Shown here piece by piece: positions 24,114 through 31,948 of a stretch of DNA of 64,000 bases. The notes beneath the pieces are model-generated. The model searched no databases. It was not told the origin of the DNA and saw only the letters and a program-made list of their open reading frames with translations. A program made the translations under genes and the position numbers. The DNA comes from RGIG5579 sp045543495 (GTDB lineage: Bacteria; Bacillota; Clostridia; Oscillospirales; SIG627), in contig JAZQMO010000010.1 in NCBI GenBank assembly GCA_045543495.1, positions 1-64,000 of the forward strand. Reading direction: 5' to 3'. How positions within the stretch are numbered: position 1 is the first letter of the stretch; each line of letters begins with the position of its first letter.

Positions 24114-24255
24114 AATCAGCTGCTCTTCCTGTTGCAACATCGCCTCTGCCGTCGCCCGCAGGGCTTGGCAATCGCCGTGTTGCTGCCACTCCTTATTGCT
24201 CGCTTCATCCGCCCCCGGCGGCGCTCGCAAGCGTCCCCAACTGAGCTACACTAGC
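24114..24255 (-). pseudogene. Disrupted tRNA-Thr copy
   Basis: On the minus strand the first 19 nt of tRNA-Thr (24255 to 24237) are intact, then 110 bp of unrelated GC-rich sequence (24236 to 24127) interrupts the D-loop, then a 13-nt match to the D-arm and anticodon stem, AGAGCAGCTGATT (24126 to 24114), resumes before homology is lost at the anticodon. It sits between the promoter at 24343-24371 and the intact tRNA, so it is probably co-transcribed with it. Confidence 0.7.
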
Positions 24256-24292
24256 ACATATTTAATTTTTGTTTTGCCTATCCCCTTGAGAA
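24237..24292. repeat. Direct repeat, copy B
   Basis: Second copy of the 56-bp repeat found at 24039-24094, with two mismatches. It shows that the tRNA-Thr and its spacer were duplicated in tandem. Confidence 0.9.
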
Positions 24293-24342
24293 ACGGATCG
24301 GCGGTGGCGTTGGAGAAGCTTTGCACTCCAAGGACACCGCCG

Positions 24343-24371
24343 ATTATACCACAAAGAAAAGAAAAAATCAA
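24343..24371 (-). promoter_or_regulatory. Promoter of the tRNA-Thr unit
   Basis: On the minus strand TTGATT, 17-bp spacer, TATAAT. The transcript would begin with a hairpin, CGGCGGTG (24342-24335) with CACCGCCG (24306-24299) plus an inner CTCCAA-type stem, and then run through the broken and the intact tRNA. Confidence 0.8.
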
Positions 24372-24375
24372 GTGT

Positions 24376-24816
24376 TCAGAAATCTTTTTTCATTTGTTTA
24401 TAGGCAAAGAATGTAAAGCCGAGCTTTTTGTATAGACGAACAGCCCCTTCATTCTCATCCTCCACCTCCAAACGGAAGCGCTTGGCGCTATCTTTGTATT
24501 CCGTTTCCAAGAAGGCAAAGAATTCACTTCCCAGACCAAGGCCTCTTTTTTCGGGCAAAAGATAGATCTCCTCGATCCAAACAGCCTTCCCCCCCGCCTC
24601 CTGAGACCAGGTCTCGGCCAAAAGGGCGTATCCGCATTCCTCGCCGTCCCGCTCCAGAATATATCCCTTGGCATAAGGATTATCGGTCAGGAGCAGATCA
24701 AAGGTTTTTTTCAAATTTTCCTCAGGAACGGGGGACAGCACGGCATCGCTTTCATAAAAGGCTTTTGCCATACTCAAATACAGATCGTGATCTTCTTTTC
24801 GGATGCTGCGGATCAT
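24376..24816 (-). CDS. GNAT family N-acetyltransferase
   Basis: 146 aa. Acetyl-CoA binding motif A appears as EEIYLLPEKRGLGLGSEFF (residues about 83-101), and RLYKKLGFTFF is the usual C-terminal GNAT element. The substrate cannot be told. Single gene with its own promoter; the stop lies only 5 bp from the -35 of the tRNA promoter. Confidence 0.88.
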   Translation of the reverse strand: MIRSIRKEDHDLYLSMAKAFYESDAVLSPVPEENLKKTFDLLLTDNPYAKGYILERDGEECGYALLAETWSQEAGGKAVWIEEIYLLPEKRGLGLGSEFFAFLETEYKDSAKRFRLEVEDENEGAVRLYKKLGFTFFAYKQMKKDF

Positions 24817-24841
24817 ATTTTACCTCGGTGATTTTTTCTAC

Positions 24842-24870
24842 ATTATAAAAAAAAGCCACTTAAAAGTCAA
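24842..24870 (-). promoter_or_regulatory. Promoter of the GNAT gene
   Basis: On the minus strand TTGACT, 17-bp spacer, TATAAT. Confidence 0.75.
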
Positions 24871-24918
24871 TGAAGATAATGTTTTTTTGTAAAAAATCGT
24901 TCTTTTTTTCATAATGGG

Positions 24919-24947
24919 TTGAAAAGGAGAAACGAAAGTGCTAAAAT
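24919..24947 (+). promoter_or_regulatory. Promoter of ceramidase-like copies 1-2
   Basis: TTGAAA (24919-24924), 17-bp spacer, TAAAAT (24942-24947) with a TGC extension. Weaker hexamers than the promoters of copies 3 and 4. Confidence 0.6.
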
Positions 24948-24977
24948 GAAAAAAATGCTCAAATTTGGAGGATTACA

Positions 24978-26306
24978 ATGAGTGTTCAATTGAAAGCCGG
25001 ATACGGCAAAGTCGACATTACTCCCTCTTTTTCCGTTCCTCTGCGTGGCTACGGAAATACCCATAAGAGAATGCATACCAATGTGTTGGATCCTATTTAT
25101 GCCATCTGCGTTGCCATTAACGACGGAGAAAAGACCCTTCTTCTCTATCATTTGGATCTGACCGGCTTCCCCGATGATTTGGTGGAGATCTGCCGAGATG
25201 AGCTTTTGAAAAAGTACGGTATCGGTGCAGAGTATATTCTGTTTAATTCTACCCACAACCACTCCGCTCCTGACTTGCAGAGTCCTCTGGATTGCATCAA
25301 GGAGTATAAGCCCATTCTGTGCGAAAACTTGATTCGTGTGGCAGGGGAGGCTATGGCTGATCTGGCAGATGCTTCCGTTCTCATTGGCTCCGGCAGAGTA
25401 AAAAATATGAACTTCGTTCGTCGCTATCTTCTGTCCGATGGCTCCTACGGCGGCGATAACTTCGGTGATTTTGTAAATAATACCATCGTAGATCACGAGA
25501 CCCGTGTGGATGATATGATGCAAGCCATCCGTCTGGTAAGAGAGGTCAAGAAGGATATTGTTTTGGTCAACTGGCAGGGGCATCCCCACCGTACCGGCGG
25601 CACGCTCCGTCCCGATCTTTCCTCCGACCTGATCGAGCACTTCCGCAATACCGTGGAGGAAGAGCACGGCGTTCTCTTCTCCTTCTATCAGGGCTGCGGC
25701 GGCAACATCAACCACCACTCAAGAATAGAATCCGAGCCCCGTCTCGATGAGGTAGAGGCAGGAAAGGGACTTGCCGCAGGGCTGACCCCCATTCTCGGCA
25801 ATATGCGCCCTGTGAAGGTGGATAGGATCCGTGCCACCCGCTCCATCTTTGAGAGTCCCATCAACCACAGTCTGGATCACAGAGTGGAGGACGCCAAAAA
25901 GGTTCAGGAATTCTGGAAGAATTGCAATGTTCACGGTGAACCCTCAAGGTTTGCTCAGTCTCTCGGCTTTAACTCCGTGTATCACGCAGGCGCTGTCATC
26001 GCCCGTGCCAAGATGCCCGCAACCCATTCCTATAACATCGGTGCCGTTTCCTTTGGTGATGTGTGCATCGTTTGGGCTCCCAACGAGCTTTACGATACCA
26101 CGGGTATGTACCTGAAGGCCACCAGCCCCTTTGAAATGACCTTTGTTTGCGGCTATACCAACGGCTCGGGCTGCTATATGCCCACCATCAAGGCCTTTGC
26201 CCACGGCGGCTACGGATGCGATACCTGCCGCTTCGGCCCCGGCGTGACCGAAAAAATGACCGAAGCCCTCTTGGAAAAGATTTTGGAGGTTAAGGAATCA
26301 AAATGA
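24978..26306 (+). CDS. Neutral ceramidase-like zinc hydrolase, paralogue 1
   Basis: 442 aa, no signal peptide, so probably cytosolic. It resembles the catalytic domain of neutral/alkaline ceramidase (PF04734): AGYGKVDITPSFSVPLRGYG at the start, STHNHSAPD (His93, His95), NWQGHPH (His202), QGCGGNINHHSR (238-249), PNE (Glu370) and GYTNGSGCYMP (Tyr400). These align with the His, His, Glu and Tyr zinc ligands of the Pseudomonas enzyme. The secretion signal and C-terminal domain of true ceramidases are absent, and a conserved CDTC motif lies near the end. The reaction is probably hydrolysis of an amide; the substrate is unknown. Overlaps copy 2 by 4 nt. Confidence 0.82.
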   Translation: MSVQLKAGYGKVDITPSFSVPLRGYGNTHKRMHTNVLDPIYAICVAINDGEKTLLLYHLDLTGFPDDLVEICRDELLKKYGIGAEYILFNSTHNHSAPDLQSPLDCIKEYKPILCENLIRVAGEAMADLADASVLIGSGRVKNMNFVRRYLLSDGSYGGDNFGDFVNNTIVDHETRVDDMMQAIRLVREVKKDIVLVNWQGHPHRTGGTLRPDLSSDLIEHFRNTVEEEHGVLFSFYQGCGGNINHHSRIESEPRLDEVEAGKGLAAGLTPILGNMRPVKVDRIRATRSIFESPINHSLDHRVEDAKKVQEFWKNCNVHGEPSRFAQSLGFNSVYHAGAVIARAKMPATHSYNIGAVSFGDVCIVWAPNELYDTTGMYLKATSPFEMTFVCGYTNGSGCYMPTIKAFAHGGYGCDTCRFGPGVTEKMTEALLEKILEVKESK

Positions 26307-27628
26307 GTGTTTCGCTTCAGGCGGGCTATGCCAAAATTGATATTACCCCCTCCTATCCCGTTCCCTTGGCGGGCTACGGCAATTCACACAAGAGAATTCA
26401 CCAATCGGTGGACGAGCCTATTTATGCTGTCCTGACCGCTCTCTCCGACGGAGAAAACACCCTTCTTATTTATAATCTGGATCTGACAGGCTTTATTCAG
26501 CCCAATGTGGATGCTTGCCGAGAGGCCATTTTGGCTCGGTACGGCATTGCACCCGAGTATATTCTCTTCAACGCTTGTCATACCCATGCCGCCCCCGATC
26601 AAAGAAGCCCTCTGGACTGTATCAAGACCTATACGGCAGAGCTTCAGAAGGCCATTGTAGACCTTGTAGAACAGGCCCTTTCGGATCTTGCTCCTTGCTC
26701 GATCAGCATCGGAGAGGGAAGAGTGCCGGGCTATAATTTCGTTCGCCGCTATCTGCTTTCCAATTTTACCTACGGTGGCGATAACTACGGAGATTTTGTT
26801 AACAATACCATCCTCGGTCACGAATCCGAGCCTGATGATACCATGCGCCTCGTTCGCTTTGTCAGAGAAGAGAAAAAGGATATCGTTTTGGTCAACTGGC
26901 AGGCTCATCCCCACCTGACCGCCGAGAAGGACAAATCCATTCTCACCTCTGACGTGGTGGGATATTTCCGCCGCTTTGCCGAGGAGGAAAACGGCATTTG
27001 CTGTGCCTTCCTTCAGGGCTGCGCAGGGAATATCAACACCCACTCCCGCCTTCCCGAGGAAAACGTTTCGATGGATAGTAGTGTGGTGGGAAAAGCCCTT
27101 GCGGCAGGGCTTTCTGCCATTCTTTCGGATATGCGCCCTGTAAAATCGGGGCCGATTTGCACCGTCCGCCGATTTTTTGAAGCGGAGATCAACCATTTGT
27201 GGGACGATCGCATTGACATTGCCCAAAGGGTGGTGGATCACTGGAAGGCGAGCACAGACTCCCGAGAGGCAAGACGCTTCGCCAATGAAAACGGCTTCAA
27301 CTCCGTGTATCACGCAAGCGAGGTGATCTCTCGCTCCCGCCTTCCCGAAAAAAAGAGCTATAACATCGGCGCCGTTTCCTTCGGTGATGTGTGCTTTGCC
27401 TGGATGCCCAACGAGCCCTATGATACCACGGGTCTTTACATCCGCGCCACCAGCCCCTTTGAAATGACCTTTGTTCTGGGCTACACCAACGGGTACGACA
27501 GCTATATGCCCACCATCCGTGCCTTTGAGCACGGTGGCTACGAGTGCGATACCTGCACCTATCCTCCGGGTACCACCGAGCGCCTCACAAGCGAATTGAT
27601 CGAGCTTGTGGTGGAAACCAAGAAATAA
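26303..27628 (+). CDS. Neutral ceramidase-like zinc hydrolase, paralogue 2 (most divergent)
   Basis: 441 aa. Same plan as copy 1 but the most different of the five: 39 of the first 60 residues match copy 1, against 46 of 60 for copy 4. The metal motif reads CHTHAAP instead of THxHSxP, the next is NWQAHPHLTAEKDKS without the GG of the others, and the core loop is QGCAGNINTHSR. PNEPYDTTG keeps the Glu and has the Pro that follows it in known ceramidases. All ligand residues are kept, so it should be active but may have a different substrate. Start overlaps copy 1 (ATGA). Confidence 0.82.
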   Translation: MSVSLQAGYAKIDITPSYPVPLAGYGNSHKRIHQSVDEPIYAVLTALSDGENTLLIYNLDLTGFIQPNVDACREAILARYGIAPEYILFNACHTHAAPDQRSPLDCIKTYTAELQKAIVDLVEQALSDLAPCSISIGEGRVPGYNFVRRYLLSNFTYGGDNYGDFVNNTILGHESEPDDTMRLVRFVREEKKDIVLVNWQAHPHLTAEKDKSILTSDVVGYFRRFAEEENGICCAFLQGCAGNINTHSRLPEENVSMDSSVVGKALAAGLSAILSDMRPVKSGPICTVRRFFEAEINHLWDDRIDIAQRVVDHWKASTDSREARRFANENGFNSVYHASEVISRSRLPEKKSYNIGAVSFGDVCFAWMPNEPYDTTGLYIRATSPFEMTFVLGYTNGYDSYMPTIRAFEHGGYECDTCTYPPGTTERLTSELIELVVETKK

Positions 27629-27631
27629 AGA

Positions 27632-27664
27632 AAAAGCGGCTTGAAAAGCCGCTTTTCCTTTTTC
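27632..27664 (+). terminator. Terminator after paralogue 2
   Basis: AAAAGCGGCTT / AAGCCGCTTTT with a GAA loop, then a T/C-rich tail. Confidence 0.85.
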
Positions 27665-27689
27665 CCTTTCTTGACAAATGAAAAGGGAA
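27662..27689. repeat. Inverted repeat around the -35 of paralogue 3
   Basis: TTCCCTTT (27662-27669) and AAAGGGAA (27682-27689) flank the TTGACA hexamer. A similar arrangement exists at 29114-29137, so it may be an operator. Confidence 0.55.
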
Positions 27690-27698
27690 TAGTATAAT
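27671..27698 (+). promoter_or_regulatory. Promoter of paralogue 3
   Basis: TTGACA (27671-27676), 16-bp spacer, TATAAT (27693-27698). Confidence 0.82.
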
Positions 27699-27734
27699 GG
27701 AGACAGATGATTATGTTAAAAAAAGGAGAAGCGT

Positions 27735-29063
27735 ATGAGTATACAGTTAAAAGCAGGCTTTGGAAAGGTGAGCATTACGCCTGAATATTCCGTCCCTCTT
27801 TATGGCTACGGAAACAGCCACCTGAGAATGAGCACGAATGTTTTGGACCCCATTTACGCCATTTGCGTGGCCCTTACCGATGGAGAAAGTACCATTCTTG
27901 TCTATAATTTGGATCTGACCGCCATCGCCGATGACGACAGCGATTTTTGCCGCAGTGTGATGGAGCAGGAATTCGGGATTCCGAAACAGAATATTCTGTT
28001 AAACGCCACCCACAATCACTCCTCCCCCGATCTGTACAGTCCCTTGGACTGCATTCAGAAGGATTATAAGCCCTTCCTGCGTCAGCAGGTGATTCTGGCT
28101 GCTAAAATGGCTCTGGCCGATCTGTCTGAGGCCACGCTTTTCATTGGCTCGGATCATATTCCCGGCTACAATTTTGTTCGCCGCTACCTTCTGTCCGACG
28201 GTACCTACGGCGGCGATAACTTCGGCGATTTTGCGAACAATACCATCCTCGGCCACGAGACCGAGGCCGATGCCGAAATGCAGGCCGTCCGTTTGGCAAG
28301 AGAAGGCAAGAAGGATATCGTTCTTTGCAACTGGCAGGGTCATCCCCACCGCACGGGCGGCAGCAGGGCGCCCGATCTTTCTTCTGACCTGATCGAATAC
28401 ATCCGCCGTACCGCTGAGGAAAAGGAGGATGTATTGGTTGCCGTTTTGCAGGGCTGCGGCGGTAACATCAACCACGATTCCCGCATCAAGGAGGAAATGA
28501 TCTCCACCTCTCATGTTGAGATCGGTACCGCTCTCGGGGAGGGGCTGGTTTCCATTCTCGGGAAGATGCGCCCCGCAAAATCGGGGAAGATCTCATCCGT
28601 CACCCGCTGCTTCACCGCAAGGATCAACCACGATTGGGATCACAAGGTGGAGGATGCTAAGAAGGTTTTGGATCATTGGCCCACCTGTGAAACTCCCAGA
28701 GAAGCAAGGCTTTATGCCAACAAGTTTGGCTTCAACTCCGTGTATCACGCCATGTACGTTATAAGCAGAAGCGAAATGCCCGAGACCGAGTCCTACGAGA
28801 TCGGCGGCGTTTCCTTCGGGGATGTATGCCTTGTATGGACTGCCGATGAGCTTTACGATGTAACGGGAATGTATCTGAAGGCCTCCAGTCCCTTTGAGAC
28901 CACCTTTGTGATGGGCTATACCAACGGGGAGCGAAGCTATATGCCCACCATCAAGGCCTTTGCCCACGGGGGCTACGGCTGTGATATCTGCAATTTCCCC
29001 GCCGGAACCACCGAAAAGCTTACGGAAGAAATGCTGGATCTGATCGTAGCATTGAAAAAGTAA
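27735..29063 (+). CDS. Neutral ceramidase-like zinc hydrolase, paralogue 3
   Basis: 442 aa. SIQLKAGFGKVSITPEYSVP, ATHNHSSPDLYSPLD, NWQGHPHRTGG, QGCGGNINHDSR, TADELYDVTGMYL and MGYTNGERSYMP. Relative to the others the Asn before the metal Glu is Asp (ADE for PNE) and the second His of NHHSR is Asp. The C-terminal motif is CDIC. It stands alone between its own promoter and terminator, so it may be expressed differently from its neighbours. No signal peptide. Confidence 0.82.
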   Translation: MSIQLKAGFGKVSITPEYSVPLYGYGNSHLRMSTNVLDPIYAICVALTDGESTILVYNLDLTAIADDDSDFCRSVMEQEFGIPKQNILLNATHNHSSPDLYSPLDCIQKDYKPFLRQQVILAAKMALADLSEATLFIGSDHIPGYNFVRRYLLSDGTYGGDNFGDFANNTILGHETEADAEMQAVRLAREGKKDIVLCNWQGHPHRTGGSRAPDLSSDLIEYIRRTAEEKEDVLVAVLQGCGGNINHDSRIKEEMISTSHVEIGTALGEGLVSILGKMRPAKSGKISSVTRCFTARINHDWDHKVEDAKKVLDHWPTCETPREARLYANKFGFNSVYHAMYVISRSEMPETESYEIGGVSFGDVCLVWTADELYDVTGMYLKASSPFETTFVMGYTNGERSYMPTIKAFAHGGYGCDICNFPAGTTEKLTEEMLDLIVALKK

Positions 29064-29073
29064 ATCAAAAGAT

Positions 29074-29101
29074 AAAAAACGGCTTTTTAAGCCGTTTTTT
29101 T
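29074..29101 (+). terminator. Terminator after paralogue 3
   Basis: AAAAAACGGCTT / AAGCCGTTTTTT around TTT with further T residues. Confidence 0.88.
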
Positions 29102-29113
29102 CGTGGAAAAGAC

Positions 29114-29137
29114 CCCCTTTTTCTTGACAAAAAGGGG
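29114..29137. repeat. Inverted repeat around the -35 of paralogue 4
   Basis: CCCCTTTTT (29114-29122) and AAAAAGGGG (29129-29137) are perfect 9-bp complements separated by CTTGAC, i.e. centred on the -35. Same C-run/T-run design as at 27662-27689. Confidence 0.6.
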
Positions 29138-29151
29138 AGGGGTGGTATAAT
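29124..29151 (+). promoter_or_regulatory. Promoter of paralogues 4-5
   Basis: TTGACA (29124-29129), 16-bp spacer, TATAAT (29146-29151) with a TGG extension. Confidence 0.82.
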
Positions 29152-29190
29152 TGTAGGTGAAAAAGCTTTGTATGAAACAAGGAGATCCGT

Positions 29191-30513
29191 ATGAGCGTAC
29201 CATTCAAGGCAGGCTATGCCAAAGTCGACATTACCCCTTCCTATCCCGTGCCTCTGGCAGGCTACGGCAACGAGCAGAATCGCATCCATAACAATGTGCT
29301 CGATCCTATCTACGCCATTTGCGTGGCCGTTTCCGATGGGGAAAAGACCCTTCTTTTCTATCATTTGGATCTGACGGGCTTTTCACAGCCCCTTCACGAG
29401 GAGTGCTGCGAAAAGATCCTCAAGCGATACGGGATCCCCATGGAAGATATGCTCTTTAACGTGACCCATACCCACTCCGCTCCCGCTCTTGGGTGTCAGC
29501 TGGAGTCCATTACCCGCTACAAGAAGGAATTGGTCGAAAAGCTGGTGGATCTGGCAGAGCCCGCCATTGCCGACCTTTCTCCCGCCACCATAGAGATCGG
29601 CTCGGGTCAGGTGTATGGCCTCAATTATGTGCGCCGCTATCTTCTCTCTGACGGCTCCTACGGCGGAGACAACTTCGGTGATTTTAAGAACAATACCATC
29701 CTCGGCCACGAGACCGAGGCGGATCATACCATGCAGGTCATCCGCTGGGTCAGAGAGGAAAAGAAGGATATCGTGATGGTCAACTGGCAGGGCCATCCTC
29801 ACCTGACAGGCGGCAGCGTGAGACAGGACCTTTCCTCCGACCTGATCTGGCATTTCCGTGATACCGTAGAAAAGGAGCACGGCGTTCTCTTCTCCTTCTA
29901 TCAGGGCTGCGGCGGTAACATCAACCACCATTCCAGAATGGAATCCGAGCCCAGACTTGAGCACGATGAGTCGGGCAGACGCCTTGCCGCAGGGCTCACC
30001 CCCATTCTGAAGAATCTTCGCCCCGTAAAGCTTGGAAAGATCCGCACCTCTATGAGAACCTTTACCGGCCCCGTGAACCACAGCCTGGATCATCTGGTGG
30101 ATCAGGCCAAGGTCGTGAAGGAGTTTTTTGAAACACATACCCACGCCGAAACGGCAGAATTCGCCCGCTCCAAGGGCTTTAACTCCGTGTATCACGCAAG
30201 CGCGGTCATCCGCCGTGCCGAGATGCCCGAGACCTATTCCTTCCACATCGGCGCCATTTCCTTTGGCGATACCTGTGTGGTTTGGGCTCCCAATGAGCTC
30301 TACGATGTAACGGGAATGTACCTGAAGGCCACCAGCCCCTTTGAAATGACCTTTGTTTGCGGCTATTCCAACGGTATGGGCCACGGCTATATGCCCAACA
30401 TCAAGGCCTTCGCCCACGGCGGCTACGGCTGCGACACCTGCCGCTTCGGCCCCGGTGTCACCGAGAAGCTGACGGGCGAAATGCTGGAAGAGATCTTGAA
30501 GGTAAAAGAATAA
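29191..30513 (+). CDS. Neutral ceramidase-like zinc hydrolase, paralogue 4
   Basis: 440 aa. VPFKAGYAKVDITPSYPVP, NVTHTHSAPALG (the THTHS form found in classical ceramidases), NWQGHPHLTGG, QGCGGNINHHSRM, PNELYDVTGMYL and GYSNGMGHGYMP, ending with CDTCRFGPG. All predicted zinc ligands are present and there is no signal peptide. It lies 10 nt upstream of copy 5 and both share one promoter. Closest in sequence to copies 1 and 5. Confidence 0.82.
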   Translation: MSVPFKAGYAKVDITPSYPVPLAGYGNEQNRIHNNVLDPIYAICVAVSDGEKTLLFYHLDLTGFSQPLHEECCEKILKRYGIPMEDMLFNVTHTHSAPALGCQLESITRYKKELVEKLVDLAEPAIADLSPATIEIGSGQVYGLNYVRRYLLSDGSYGGDNFGDFKNNTILGHETEADHTMQVIRWVREEKKDIVMVNWQGHPHLTGGSVRQDLSSDLIWHFRDTVEKEHGVLFSFYQGCGGNINHHSRMESEPRLEHDESGRRLAAGLTPILKNLRPVKLGKIRTSMRTFTGPVNHSLDHLVDQAKVVKEFFETHTHAETAEFARSKGFNSVYHASAVIRRAEMPETYSFHIGAISFGDTCVVWAPNELYDVTGMYLKATSPFEMTFVCGYSNGMGHGYMPNIKAFAHGGYGCDTCRFGPGVTEKLTGEMLEEILKVKE

Positions 30514-30523
30514 GGAGAGAGAC

Positions 30524-31849
30524 ATGAGTATTCCATTCAAAGCAGGCTACGGCAAGGTCGATGTGACCCCTTCTTATCCCGTTCCTATGGCGGGCTACGG
30601 TAACATTGAGCAAAGATATCACGACAATGTACTGGATCCCATCTATGTCATTTGTGTGGCCCTTTCCGACGGAGACAACACCCTTCTTTTCTACCATATG
30701 GACTTTACCGCCGTGTGGGACGATCAGGTAGAGGATTACAGTCACCGTCTTTGGGAAAAGTATCACATCCCCGCCGAAAATCTTATTTTCAATACCACTC
30801 ATACCCACTCTGCCCCTGCGGTGCAGGGCAAGATGGACTGTATGGTGGAGTATAAGAAATTCTTGTCCGACAAGATCCTGGAGGCCGCCGATCAGGCCAT
30901 TTCCGATCTTGCCCCCGCCTCTCTTTCCATTGGCTCGGGTCAGGTGTACGGGGTGAATTTCGTGCGCCGCTACCTTCTGTCCGACGGCTCCTACGGCGGC
31001 GATAACTTCGGCGATTTTGAAAACAATACCATCCTCGGCCACGAGACCGAGGCAGACCATACCATGCAGGTCATTCGTCTTACCAGAGAGGAAAAGAAGG
31101 ATATCGTTCTGGTGAACTGGCAGGGCCATCCCCACCGCACGGGCGGCGCCAGAAGATACGATCTTTCCTCTGACTTGATCGAATATTTCCGTAACAAGGT
31201 GGAGAAGGAGCACGGCGTTCTCTTCTCCTTCTATCAGGGCTGCGGCGGCAACATCAATCATCACTCCCGTATAGAGTCGGAGCGGATCTGGTTGACCCAT
31301 CAGGAGGTGGGCGAAAAGCTTGCCGAGGGGATCACCCCCATTCTCGGTAATATGCGCCCCGTGAAGGTGGATAAGATCCGTGCTACCGTGAAGACCTTTA
31401 CAGGCCCCGTAAACCACGACTTGGATTACAGATTGGAGGATGCTGAGAAGGTCGCAAAACTTTGGAAGGAAAGCACGGTTCCGGGAGAAGCAAAGCAGCT
31501 TGCTTTGGAGCTTGGCTTTCATTCCGTGTACCACGCCAACGCCATTATCAAGCGTAGCAAAATGCCCGCCACCCATTCCTATCGCATCGGTGCCATTTCC
31601 TTTGGAGATGTGTGCTTTGTCTGGACTCCCAATGAGCTTTACGATGTAACGGGAATGTACCTGAAGGCCACAAGCCCCTTTGAAATGACCTTCGTTTTGG
31701 GCTACACCAACGGCTCCCACGGCTATATGCCCACCATCAAGGCCTTTGCCCACGGCGGCTACGGCTGCGACACCTGCCGCTTCGGCCCGGGCGTAACGGA
31801 GCAGCTCACAGGTGAGCTTGTAGACCTTTTGGCAGAAATGAAACAGTAA
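30524..31849 (+). CDS. Neutral ceramidase-like zinc hydrolase, paralogue 5
   Basis: 441 aa. IPFKAGYGKVDVTPSYPVP, NTTHTHSAPAVQG, NWQGHPHRTGGAR, QGCGGNINHHSRI, PNELYDVTGMYL and GYTNGSHGYMP, CDTCRFGPG at the end. Residues 60-80 (MDFTAVWDDQVEDY) and the stretch after THTHSAP differ most from the other copies and may shape the substrate pocket. A long antisense open frame over this gene is a codon-bias shadow. Confidence 0.82.
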   Translation: MSIPFKAGYGKVDVTPSYPVPMAGYGNIEQRYHDNVLDPIYVICVALSDGDNTLLFYHMDFTAVWDDQVEDYSHRLWEKYHIPAENLIFNTTHTHSAPAVQGKMDCMVEYKKFLSDKILEAADQAISDLAPASLSIGSGQVYGVNFVRRYLLSDGSYGGDNFGDFENNTILGHETEADHTMQVIRLTREEKKDIVLVNWQGHPHRTGGARRYDLSSDLIEYFRNKVEKEHGVLFSFYQGCGGNINHHSRIESERIWLTHQEVGEKLAEGITPILGNMRPVKVDKIRATVKTFTGPVNHDLDYRLEDAEKVAKLWKESTVPGEAKQLALELGFHSVYHANAIIKRSKMPATHSYRIGAISFGDVCFVWTPNELYDVTGMYLKATSPFEMTFVLGYTNGSHGYMPTIKAFAHGGYGCDTCRFGPGVTEQLTGELVDLLAEMKQ

Positions 31850-31850
31850 A

Positions 31851-31880
31851 GAAAAAAGCGGCCGATGAGGCCGTTTTTTC
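31851..31880 (+). terminator. Terminator after paralogue 5
   Basis: AAAAAGCGGCC ... GGCCGTTTTTTC with a GATGA loop and one unpaired base in the stem. Confidence 0.82.
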
Positions 31881-31890
31881 TTTTGCTTTC

Positions 31891-31919
31891 TTGACGGAAA
31901 AAAACCAAAGGGGTATAAT
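31891..31919 (+). promoter_or_regulatory. Promoter of ylmH-GNAT-copA
   Basis: TTGACG (31891-31896), 17-bp spacer, TATAAT (31914-31919). No copper-type (CsoR/CopY) operator was recognised around it. Confidence 0.78.
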
Positions 31920-31948
31920 ATCTTTGTATGATAATAAGGTGAGGGATT

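Noticed and set aside
24048..24230. 60-codon minus-strand open frame across the broken tRNA
   Set aside because: It includes the start of the intact tRNA and has no ribosome binding site; kept only as a comment on the insert.
24978..31849. Calling the five paralogues ceramidases outright
   Set aside because: They lack secretion signals and the C-terminal domain, and no sphingolipid gene is nearby; only the fold and ligand pattern support the relation.
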